From Verrucomicrobiota bacterium (GTDB lineage: Bacteria; Verrucomicrobiota; Verrucomicrobiia; Opitutales; Opitutaceae), in assembly GCA_030601755.1 (NCBI GenBank), contig JAUWBF010000001.1, positions 1 through 64,000 of the forward strand: DNA of 64,000 nucleotides, in the 5' to 3' direction. Below the pieces are notes generated by a model. That model ran no database searches. It was not told where the DNA came from and saw only the letters and a list, made by a program, of their open reading frames with translations. The position numbers were made by a program, and so were the translations under genes. Shown here in pieces: positions 57,059-64,000 of the stretch (positions within the stretch are counted from its first letter, which is position 1; each line of letters opens with the position of its first letter).

Positions 57059-58881
57059 GACGATTCCTTCCGATCATTTTGCAGCATGGCGCATACCCGC
57101 GCCAAATCCGCCTCCGACAGCCCGCGCTTGAGCGAGAGGCGCAGCCGGCTCGTGCCCGCCGGCACCGTCGGCGGACGGATCGCTCCCACCACCACGCCCG
57201 CCTCGCGCAGCGTCGCCGCCAACCGCACCGTGCGCTCCGGGTCGCCCGCGCGCACCGGCACGATCGGCGAGTCGCCGTCCGGCACGTCGAAGCCCCGCTC
57301 CGCCAGCATCCCGCGAAACCGCCGCGACATCGCCCGCCACTCCGCCTGCTCCGCGCCGGCCAGCGTGCGCACCCGCGACAACGCCGAGCGCGCCGCGGCC
57401 GCCGACACCGGCGACAGCCCCGTCGAATAGACAAACTCCCCCGCGTGGTTCACAAGGTGGTCGCGGACCGCCGCGTCGTTGAAAAGCGAATACGCTCCGC
57501 CCGAGGCCAGCGTCTTGCCCAGCGTGCCCACCAGCGCGTCGACCTCGCCGGCCACGCCCGCCTCCGCCGCCAGACCCGCGCCGCCCGGACCATACCAGCC
57601 GAGCGCGTGCGCCTCATCCAACACCCAGAAGAAACCGAACCGCCGCCGCAGCTCCGCGATGCGCGTCAAGTCCTGCCGGTCGCCGTCCATGCTGAAGACG
57701 CTCTCCGTCACCACGAACACCGTCCGCCCCGCAGGCGCCGCCGCCAGCTCGCGCTCCAATTGGTCGAGGTCGAGATGCCCGTAACGCCGCAGCCGCGCCC
57801 CGCTGCGCAGCAAACCCGCGATCATGCTGTGATGGATCAGTCGGTCCGCCAGCACCAGGTCGCCCCGCCGCGGCAACTCGCCGAGAATGGCCGCGTTGGC
57901 CGCGTAGCCGCTGCTCCACAACAGGCCGTGCGGCATCCCGTGCCAGAGGCCGAGCTGCGCGACGAGCGCCGCCTGCTCAGGTCCCCAGCCCGTGACCAGC
58001 GGCGCGGCCGACGCCGACGTGCCATGCCGCAGAGCGGCCTCGGTCGCGGCGGCGATCACCGCCGGGTCGCGCCGCAGTCCGAGGTAGTCGTTGTCCGCCA
58101 GATTGAGCGCGTCCGGACCGGGCTCGTTGATCGCCAGCCGGCGTCGCGTGCCCGCCCGGTCGCGCACGGCCAGCGCCGCCGCACAACGCGCGCCCACCGG
58201 ACCGCTCGGCTCGACGGCGTCGTCCTCGCCGCGCAGCCGGGCGAGCAGACCCGGCTCGACCCGCGCGGAAAACGCGCCGTAGCCCGTCTCCGCCGACGGG
58301 CCCAGGCCCATGGCCCGCAACCCCGCGCGATTCGACGCCGCCACCTCCGCGGACACCGGTTCAAAGCCGTTGAGCCAGACCAACGGCGACACGCCGCGCT
58401 GCACCGCGTAGGCGTGGGCGAGGCGGGCCTGGTTGATCGCGCCGAGCCGGTCCGGCACGACCAGCACGACCACGTCGGCCTCGATGGCCGCGGCAAAGTC
58501 CAGCCAGTCGCGCCCGTCGTCGGCCAGCGGCACGGCGACTCCGCCGGCCCCCTCCACGATGCGCCAGTCGCAGGCGGGCAGCCCGCGACACTCGTCCGCC
58601 AACGCGTCGAAGTCATACGACGCGCCCTCCGCCGCCGCGGCCGCCAGCGGGGCGAGCGGCGCGGCGTAGCGGCGCAGCGTGTGCGCGGTCACCGTGCGGC
58701 ACGGCACCAGGCTGCGCGCGAACTCGGCGTCACCACCGGCCAGCGGCGGACGACCGGTCTCGACCGGCTTGACCAACTGCACCACTCCCTCGTCATCCGC
58801 GACCAACAGCCGCGCCAGTGCGGCGGTGACGCGGGTCTTGCCCACGCCGGTGTCCGTGCCCGTGACGAGAATGGTGCGCAT
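57055..58881 (-). CDS. BioD-BioF fusion: dethiobiotin synthetase plus 8-amino-7-oxononanoate synthase
   Basis: A 608-aa bifunctional enzyme. Residues 1-215 are BioD (P-loop GTDTGVGKT at 8-16; KPVETG; VEGAGGVAVPL). Residues about 245-600 are BioF, a PLP enzyme with ADRLIHHSMI, LDEAHALGWYG and the PLP lysine K456 in GTLGKTLASGG. The two catalyse steps on either side of BioA, so the fusion links first and third late steps of the pathway. All catalytic motifs look intact. It lies 21 bp after bioB. The frame is uninterrupted, so this is a true fusion. Confidence 0.93.
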   Translation of the reverse strand: MRTILVTGTDTGVGKTRVTAALARLLVADDEGVVQLVKPVETGRPPLAGGDAEFARSLVPCRTVTAHTLRRYAAPLAPLAAAAAEGASYDFDALADECRGLPACDWRIVEGAGGVAVPLADDGRDWLDFAAAIEADVVVLVVPDRLGAINQARLAHAYAVQRGVSPLVWLNGFEPVSAEVAASNRAGLRAMGLGPSAETGYGAFSARVEPGLLARLRGEDDAVEPSGPVGARCAAALAVRDRAGTRRRLAINEPGPDALNLADNDYLGLRRDPAVIAAATEAALRHGTSASAAPLVTGWGPEQAALVAQLGLWHGMPHGLLWSSGYAANAAILGELPRRGDLVLADRLIHHSMIAGLLRSGARLRRYGHLDLDQLERELAAAPAGRTVFVVTESVFSMDGDRQDLTRIAELRRRFGFFWVLDEAHALGWYGPGGAGLAAEAGVAGEVDALVGTLGKTLASGGAYSLFNDAAVRDHLVNHAGEFVYSTGLSPVSAAAARSALSRVRTLAGAEQAEWRAMSRRFRGMLAERGFDVPDGDSPIVPVRAGDPERTVRLAATLREAGVVVGAIRPPTVPAGTSRLRLSLKRGLSEADLARVCAMLQNDRKESS

Positions 58882-58902
58882 GGATTTTGGAATACGACCG
58901 GT

Positions 58903-59967
58903 TCAGTGGTCGTGATGATCGCAGCTCCCCGAGGAACAGGCCTTCGCCCAGGTGCCGTCCTCGGCGGTTTCGTGCGCGTGGTCGTGCGCGTGGTCGTGCG
59001 CGGTCGCGGAGCGCGGCACGAGCGGATGCATGCCAAGACGGTCGAGCAGCGCGAAGTCGTCGGACCGGCCGGGGTTGGGCGTGGTGAGCAGCTTTTCGCC
59101 GAGGAAAATGCTGTTGGCGCCGGCCGCGAAGCAAAGCGCCTGCAGTTCGTCGCTCATCTCCGTGCGACCGGCGGAGAGGCGCACCATCGTATCCGGCATC
59201 AGGATACGGGCGGTGGCGATCACGCGCACGAAGTCGATCGGATCGACGGGCGCGCCGTTCTCCAGCGGCGTGCCCGGGCAGGGCACGAGGGCGTTGATCG
59301 GCACGGAGTCCGGCTGGGGGTTGAGCGAGGCCAGCTCGGCGAGCAGCTTGAGGCGGTCCTCGGTCGACTCGCCGAGGCCGAGGATGCCGCCGCTGCACAC
59401 CTGCAGGCCGGCGCGGCGAACGGCGGCGAGGGTGTCGAGCCGGTCGTCGTAAGTGCGGCTGGTGATGATCTCGGGGTAATACTCGCGGGAGGTGTCGAGG
59501 TTGTGGTTGTAGACGGCGCAGCCGGCCTCCTTGAGACGCGCGGCCTGGTCCTCGCGCAGCATGCCGAGGGTGCAGCAGACCTCGAGGCCGAGGCCGGACA
59601 CGCCGCGCACGGACTCGAGCACGGAGTCGAACTGAGCGCCGTCGCGCACCTCGCGCCACGCCGCGCCCATGCAGAAGCGGGAGGCGCCGCCGGCCTTGGC
59701 GTTGCGGGCGGCGGCGACGATCGACGCGGTGTCCATCAGCGGCTCGGGCTGGAGACCGGTGGCGTTGCGCGAGGACTGGGGGCAGTATTTGCAATCCTCG
59801 GGGCAGCGTCCGGTCTTGATCGACTGGAGCGTGCAGAGCTGCACGGCGGCGGGATCGTGGTGGGCGCGGTGCACCTGCTGGGCGCGAAACAACAGCTCGG
59901 GAAACGGCAGTTCGTAAAGCGCGCGAACGGCGTCGAGGTCGATGGCGTTGGGGGCGATGATGTTCAT
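58903..59967 (-). CDS. bioB: Biotin synthase BioB with His/Cys-rich tail
   Basis: Radical-SAM enzyme inserting sulfur into dethiobiotin. The 354-aa protein has the cluster motif [12 protein letters not shown] with C55, C59, C62, plus [26 protein letters not shown] and the RLSAGRTEM arginine. After the normal end it carries about 35 extra residues rich in His, Asp and Cys ([21 protein letters not shown]), unusual for BioB. Its ATG overlaps the bioA stop (ATGA). Confidence 0.95.
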   Translation of the reverse strand: MNIIAPNAIDLDAVRALYELPFPELLFRAQQVHRAHHDPAAVQLCTLQSIKTGRCPEDCKYCPQSSRNATGLQPEPLMDTASIVAAARNAKAGGASRFCMGAAWREVRDGAQFDSVLESVRGVSGLGLEVCCTLGMLREDQAARLKEAGCAVYNHNLDTSREYYPEIITSRTYDDRLDTLAAVRRAGLQVCSGGILGLGESTEDRLKLLAELASLNPQPDSVPINALVPCPGTPLENGAPVDPIDFVRVIATARILMPDTMVRLSAGRTEMSDELQALCFAAGANSIFLGEKLLTTPNPGRSDDFALLDRLGMHPLVPRSATAHDHAHDHAHETAEDGTWAKACSSGSCDHHDH

Positions 59968-61340
59968 GAGAGTGGCGTGAGTCCCGGCAGGACGTCGTCG
60001 ATCGCGCGGAGCGTGCGGTCGACGAGTTCGCGGAGTTCGTCGTGGGAAAGGCACAACGGCGGCACCAGCAGCAGCGAGTCGCCGAGCGGACGCAGCAGCA
60101 GTCCGTGATCGCGGGCGCGTTGGCAGACCTGCAGGCCGGCGCGTTGATCGGCGGACCAGCTGCCGCCACCGTCCGGTTGCAGGTCGAGCGCGGCGGCGAG
60201 TCCGCGCTGGCGCAGCTCGCGCACGTGCGGGTGTCCGGCGAAGGCGCGGGCGAGTTCGCGGCCAAAGACGGCGATGCGCTCGGCGATGAAGCCTTCCTCG
60301 ATGAGCGGGCGGAGTTTGCGGAGGTTGGCCAGCGCGACGGCGGCGGCGAGCGGGTTGCCCGTGAAGGTGTGGCCGTGGAAGAAGGCTCGCCCGCTGGAGA
60401 AGCTGCCGAGAAAGGCGTCGTGGATCTCGTCGCGCGTGAGCGTGGCGGCGAGCGGCAGGTAGCCGCCGGTGAGCCCCTTGGCGAGGCAGAGGAAGTCGGG
60501 CGTCACGCCCTCCTCGGCGCAGACGAACATCGGCCCGAGCCGACCGCAGCCGACAAACACCTCGTCGAGGATGAGGTGCACGTCGTGAGCCCGGCAAAGC
60601 TCGGCGACGGCGCGCGTGAAGCCCGGCGGTTGCTGGCGCATGCCGGCCGCGCCCTGCACGGAGGGTTCGAGGATGAGGCAGGCGGTTTGCGCGGCCTCGC
60701 TTTCGAGCAGGCGGGCGAGCGCGTCGAGGCTGGCGGCGTCGTCGGCGGCGTGCACGCGGCCGGCGAACTCGTTGCAGACGGGCGCGGGGAAGTGAGTCGA
60801 TTCAAAGCACCACGGACGGAAGCGTTCGTGAAATCCGCCGCTGTCACCCACGGCCATGGTGCCGAAGGTGTCGCCATGGTAGGCGCCCTCGAGGCCGATG
60901 ACGCCGCGTTTTTCGGGGCGGCCGGCGAGTTGCCAGTATTGGAAGGATTGCTTGAGCGCGACCTCGACGGCCCCGGAGCCGTTGTCGGTGTAGAAAACGC
61001 GGTTCAGACCGATCGGCGCGAGTTCGCAGAGGAGCGCGGCCAGCTCCGCGCCGGGTTCGTGCGCGAGGCCGAGCAGGGTGGCGTGGGCGACCTTGGCGAG
61101 CTGGGCCTGCAGGGCGGCGTTGAGGTCGGGGTCGTTGTGACCGTGGACGTTGGTCCAGATGGAGGCGTTGCCGTCGAGGTAGGTGTTGCCCTCCGTGTCG
61201 GTCAACCAGCCGCCGCGCCCGGAGGCGACGACGAGAGGCGGCAGCGCGAGGTATTCGCGCATCTGCGTGAACGGGTGCCAGACGTGACGCCGGTCGGCGG
61301 CGACCGCGGGGGAGACCGGACTGTCGACCGGCGACGCCAT
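59964..61340 (-). CDS. bioA: Adenosylmethionine-8-amino-7-oxononanoate aminotransferase BioA
   Basis: Converts 8-amino-7-oxononanoate to 7,8-diaminopelargonate using SAM as amino donor. The 458-aa PLP enzyme shows [74 protein letters not shown] and the PLP lysine in [17 protein letters not shown]. The ATG at 61340 overlaps the TonB-receptor stop (TGATG); a GTG one codon earlier is possible. Confidence 0.96.
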   Translation of the reverse strand: MASPVDSPVSPAVAADRRHVWHPFTQMREYLALPPLVVASGRGGWLTDTEGNTYLDGNASIWTNVHGHNDPDLNAALQAQLAKVAHATLLGLAHEPGAELAALLCELAPIGLNRVFYTDNGSGAVEVALKQSFQYWQLAGRPEKRGVIGLEGAYHGDTFGTMAVGDSGGFHERFRPWCFESTHFPAPVCNEFAGRVHAADDAASLDALARLLESEAAQTACLILEPSVQGAAGMRQQPPGFTRAVAELCRAHDVHLILDEVFVGCGRLGPMFVCAEEGVTPDFLCLAKGLTGGYLPLAATLTRDEIHDAFLGSFSSGRAFFHGHTFTGNPLAAAVALANLRKLRPLIEEGFIAERIAVFGRELARAFAGHPHVRELRQRGLAAALDLQPDGGGSWSADQRAGLQVCQRARDHGLLLRPLGDSLLLVPPLCLSHDELRELVDRTLRAIDDVLPGLTPLS

Positions 61341-63214
61341 CACCAGACGTAGGTCGCGCCGGCCGACCAGGTGCGGCGCGCGCCGGGGACCTGCGGAACT
61401 TCCTCGTAGTAGGTGTTCCAGAGGTTGTCGATTTGGGCGTTGAGGCTGAGGCGGCCCTCGGTGCCCGGCACACGGTAGATCAGGCCGAGGGCGCTGAGGA
61501 TCGGCTCGTCGTTGCGGCGGCGCAGCGTATTCTCCTCTTGAATACGGTATTCGTTGTCCATGCGGAGCTCGAGGTCGCCGGTGACGCGCCAGACGATCGC
61601 GGCGGTGAGGCGGTGCTCGGCGTAGTTGAAGGCGTAGAAGCTGGCCTGGTTGGCGGCGAGGTAGTCCTCGTCCTTGTGCAGGAAGGTGTAACCGGCGATC
61701 AGGTCGAGGCGCTCGGTCTGGCGGCGGACGATCGTCTCGAAGCCGACAGTGGTCAGGTCGCCGCTGACCGCGCTGCGGGCGGTGGTCGGCGGCAGCGTGG
61801 GATCGTAGATGTAGTCGAGCAGTTCGTCGTCCCGACGGCCGAACACGGCGGCCGACCAGCTCCAGTTGCCCGCGGCGAGCTCGGCGCCGAGTTCGAGGTT
61901 TTGCGCGGTGGCGCGCGGGAGGTTGGGATCGCCGCGGAAGAGGCCGCCGGTCGAGAAGGCGTTGAGCGCCTGGTAGGTGGGGACCTGGGTGGTCTCGTCG
62001 TAGCTGACGTAGAGGTTGCGCAGCACGGAGGCGGACTGGCGCAGCTCGACCTTGGTCGCGGGCGAAAGCTCGGACTCGTGACGGTTGCTGTCGTCGAACT
62101 GCGTGCCGACGGTGACGACCAGCGAACGATCGGCGGAGAGATCGAAGGTCTGCTCGACGGAGGCGCCGAGGTAGGTCTGCACGCGGTCGTCGAAGCGACC
62201 GAAGATCAGCGCGCCGGTGGGCGAGGTGCTGCGCGAGTCGATGTCGTCGGCGATGACGCCGGCTCGGTAGAGCAGCGCGGTGGCGTCGGCGACGTTGGCG
62301 CGTCCGTCGAGGGCGAGGCCGCGCACCATGGTCTTGTGGTTGTTCTCGAAGGCGAAGGCCGGGATCGTGTAGGTGTCGCGGTTCTCGCGGTAGTAGCCAC
62401 CGATCTGGAAAAAGCCGCCGTCGGCGTCGGTCGCGACGCGATGGTTGGCGAGGAAGAGATCGGTGCGCACGTCCTCGGTTTCCTGCTGATTGAAGGGCGC
62501 GTAGAGGTTGACCCAGGAAAACGCCTTCGACTGGTGGCCAGCGAAGAGGTCCGTCTGGCTGGTCTCGTCGCGGAATTGCAGGCGGGCGTTGGCGCGGACG
62601 AAGTCGTGTTCGCCAAACGAGCGGCTGCCCTCCCCTTGCGACGTGGCGAAACTGGCGTCGGCGCCAACGGTGCGACCGAGCAGGGTTTGCGAACCGACGA
62701 CGCCGGCGTGGACGTCGCCGCGGAGCAGGCTGTTGTCACCGGCGCCCGCGGAAACCTGGCCGCCGTTGCGAACGGGTGCCCAGCCGTAGCCCACGCTGCC
62801 CGCGGTGGCGTTCCAGCCGGCCTGCGAGTTGGCCGCGCCGGTGCGCACGTCGGGCGCACCGATCATCGCCGGCGCCACCGGCAGCTCGGCGAAGTAGTGC
62901 CCCGTCTGCGGGTCGTAGATCGGGAGGGCGCCGATGCTGAAACCGGTGTTTTCAAACGTGCCGCCGCGAATGGAGACGTCGGCCTGGCCCTCGGCCATGT
63001 TGCGCGCCTGCACGTCGACCAGCGGCTCGAAGGTCAACCCCGACACGGGCATCGCGTAGGTGGTCGCGGGCTCCTGATTCGCCACGCGCGGCGAGACCAC
63101 CCGAACCTCGGGCAAGGACCGGACGGGGCCGGTCGTAGCCGAATCGTCGGCGGCCAAGGCCGGCAGGACGCAGAGAGTGCCAAGGGGAAAAACGAAACCA
63201 TGCAGAGAGCGCAT
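61340..63214 (-). CDS. TonB-dependent outer-membrane receptor heading the biotin operon
   Basis: A 624-aa protein with a signal peptide. It has a plug region (QADVSIRGGTFENTGFSIGALPI, YDPQTGHYFAELPVAP) and a beta-barrel of about 450 residues ending in GARRTWSAGATYVW, the last residue being the usual aromatic. It is translationally coupled to bioA (TGATG), so the ligand is probably biotin or a precursor; no experimental evidence supports this here. Start ATG 63214 gives the signal peptide. Confidence 0.88.
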   Translation of the reverse strand: MRSLHGFVFPLGTLCVLPALAADDSATTGPVRSLPEVRVVSPRVANQEPATTYAMPVSGLTFEPLVDVQARNMAEGQADVSIRGGTFENTGFSIGALPIYDPQTGHYFAELPVAPAMIGAPDVRTGAANSQAGWNATAGSVGYGWAPVRNGGQVSAGAGDNSLLRGDVHAGVVGSQTLLGRTVGADASFATSQGEGSRSFGEHDFVRANARLQFRDETSQTDLFAGHQSKAFSWVNLYAPFNQQETEDVRTDLFLANHRVATDADGGFFQIGGYYRENRDTYTIPAFAFENNHKTMVRGLALDGRANVADATALLYRAGVIADDIDSRSTSPTGALIFGRFDDRVQTYLGASVEQTFDLSADRSLVVTVGTQFDDSNRHESELSPATKVELRQSASVLRNLYVSYDETTQVPTYQALNAFSTGGLFRGDPNLPRATAQNLELGAELAAGNWSWSAAVFGRRDDELLDYIYDPTLPPTTARSAVSGDLTTVGFETIVRRQTERLDLIAGYTFLHKDEDYLAANQASFYAFNYAEHRLTAAIVWRVTGDLELRMDNEYRIQEENTLRRRNDEPILSALGLIYRVPGTEGRLSLNAQIDNLWNTYYEEVPQVPGARRTWSAGATYVW

Positions 63215-63314
63215 GGTTCGACTTGCTAACAGGCGGGCCTGACGGCTCAAGCCACATGTTAGCTCGATGAAAAACTTAACTTAACCAATCGCCGGTGCGT
63301 TCGACCCGGGGCAC

Positions 63315-63344
63315 AAAAAAAACCCGCATCCGAACAGATGCGGG
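63315..63344 (-). terminator. Terminator of the ferredoxin gene
   Basis: On the minus strand CCCGCATC and GATGCGGG (63344-63337 and 63330-63323) form an 8-bp stem with a 6-nt loop, followed by eight T residues (63322-63315). It lies 25 bp after the ferredoxin stop, and about 100 bp before the biotin operon, which therefore should have its own promoter between 63214 and 63314. Confidence 0.85.
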
Positions 63345-63369
63345 TAAAAGTCTGATGCTGGCTGGCGGC

Positions 63370-63603
63370 TCAGGCGCCGTCGTCGCCGATGGCTTCGACC
63401 GGGCAACCTTCGAGGGCTTCCATGCATAGGGCGATGTCTTCCTCGGTGGTCGGCTGGGCGTGCACGAAGGAGTAGCCACCTTCGTCGTGCCGCGTGAAGA
63501 ACGCGGGCGCGGTCTCGCGGCAAAGATCACAGTCGATGCATTGCTGATCGACGTAAAATTTGCCGGCTACGTTCTGTTCCCATTTGTCGTCTTTATTGGC
63601 CAT
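63370..63603 (-). CDS. Small single-cluster [4Fe-4S] ferredoxin
   Basis: A 77-aa ferredoxin. The cysteines CIDCDLC (C-x2-C-x2-C) and the distant CP in EGCPVEAIG bind one [4Fe-4S] cluster, and the EDIALCMEALEGCP helix is typical of Thermotoga/Bacillus-like single-cluster ferredoxins. ATG 63603 preferred. Monocistronic, with its own terminator. Confidence 0.9.
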   Translation of the reverse strand: MANKDDKWEQNVAGKFYVDQQCIDCDLCRETAPAFFTRHDEGGYSFVHAQPTTEEDIALCMEALEGCPVEAIGDDGA

Positions 63604-63748
63604 GCGATTTGCCAACAAACCGCTTGGCCAACGCCTGTCAAGCGGTCACTCGAACCGATTTGAACACCGGCGCCACGCACGCAATCCAGGGAATGAATTT
63701 ACCCGCGGGAACTTGTCATCCCCGGCGCTGACGGTAGTCTGCCCCACG

Positions 63749-64000
63749 ATGCTTTCCGACCGCACCTACATGCGCGATCCCTCGCCCGCGTCCGCCCGCC
63801 CGATGGTCTTCTGGCTGCTGGGGGCAATGGTGGCGGCGTTCGTATTGCAGCAAGTCGCGGAAATCTGGTTTCAGTCGCGCTTTGCCTGGGATCATTTCGC
63901 CCTCGCCGCGCACACGATGAAGACCGGGCAGGTGTGGACGCTGCTCAGCTACGGGTTGCTTCACGGAGGGCCTTTCCACCTGCTGATCAACGGCTTGATG
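63749..64000 (+). CDS. Rhomboid-family membrane protein (cut off by the window end)
   Basis: The first 84 residues. A first TM helix (VFWLLGAMVAAFVLQQVAEIW) is followed by GQVWTLLSYGLLHGGPFHLLINGLM, the loop-and-helix entry pattern of rhomboid proteases. The catalytic Ser (GxSG) and His lie beyond the window, so activity cannot be judged. Confidence 0.75.
   Translation, partial: MLSDRTYMRDPSPASARPMVFWLLGAMVAAFVLQQVAEIWFQSRFAWDHFALAAHTMKTGQVWTLLSYGLLHGGPFHLLINGLM

Noticed and set aside
57079-60108. 1009-aa open frame antisense to bioD-bioF and bioB
   Set aside because: It is Arg-rich, then Gly/Val-rich, with no motif, while all catalytic motifs of biotin enzymes are on the opposite strand.
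63215-63314. BirA-type operator before the biotin operon
   Set aside because: GTTA and TAAC half-sites are present near 63257-63285, but spacing and symmetry are too poor to call an operator without comparison to relatives.

Overview
The window is high-GC bacterial chromosome with closely packed genes, many of them linked by TGATG, ATGA or GTGA start/stop overlaps. The gene complement suggests Verrucomicrobiota, probably Opitutales/Opitutaceae: a TIGR03790-family protein, DUF2851 and YacP-NYN neighbours, a DUF3857-transglutaminase protein, an Agl23-like membrane protein, and several families of palindromic intergenic repeats. This placement is inferred from gene content and was not tested with a marker gene.

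Layout. (1) 1-9006, minus strand: a translation and RNA cluster read nusA - infB - rbfA - nrnA (DHH) - truB - ribF, with DUF2851 and YacP-like NYN genes upstream. rimP is not in its usual place before nusA, and an intrinsic terminator lies between the upstream genes and nusA. (2) 9163-22366: a 13.2-kb integrative element in the 3' end of a tRNA-Ser(UGA) gene. It is bounded by 36-bp direct repeats and has matching paired GTTGTTAC motifs inside each end. It carries a tyrosine integrase, an excisionase/AlpA-like protein, a HTH_36 replication protein whose gene contains an origin-like set of iterons, stem-loop and 11-bp repeats, a DnaC-like helicase loader, a small OB-fold-like protein, and a 1593-aa virion-ejection/polyvalent-like protein. 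It also has a 1.1-kb hairpin-dense non-coding stretch, a lipoprotein gene and a structured right end. I find no terminase, portal, capsid or tail gene, so it looks like a phage satellite or another incomplete element rather than a full prophage. (3) 22551-35686: chromosomal genes for an exported protein, AsmA/TamB-like protein, TIGR03790 protein, CLC transporter, ArsR-methyltransferase fusion, transglutaminase/DUF2569 protein, PTS enzyme I and IspE. (4) 35822-42098: pyrF, ispD and ispF, a VapBC toxin-antitoxin pair, and two tandem peptide-binding lipoproteins. (5) 42125-47185: EngB, an AAE-type transporter, SufE, a metal-transport-like membrane protein and a His-rich G3E/CobW GTPase. (6) 47278-52248: a surface-glycan region with an O-antigen-ligase-like protein, an Agl23-like protein and another polytopic membrane protein. 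(7) 52551-56453: a secreted Ala-rich protein, a WD40 protein, a lipoprotein and a LysM-amidase. (8) 56444-63214, minus strand: a tightly coupled biotin operon, TonB receptor - bioA - bioB - bioD/bioF fusion - BioH-like esterase. (9) 63370-64000: a ferredoxin and the start of a rhomboid protease.

The parts most worth following up are in the integrated element: its lambda-like origin inside the replication gene, its non-coding hairpin-rich regions, and its giant protein without head or packaging genes. In the chromosome, the BioD-BioF fusion, the His/Cys tail on BioB and the TonB receptor heading the biotin operon stand out.
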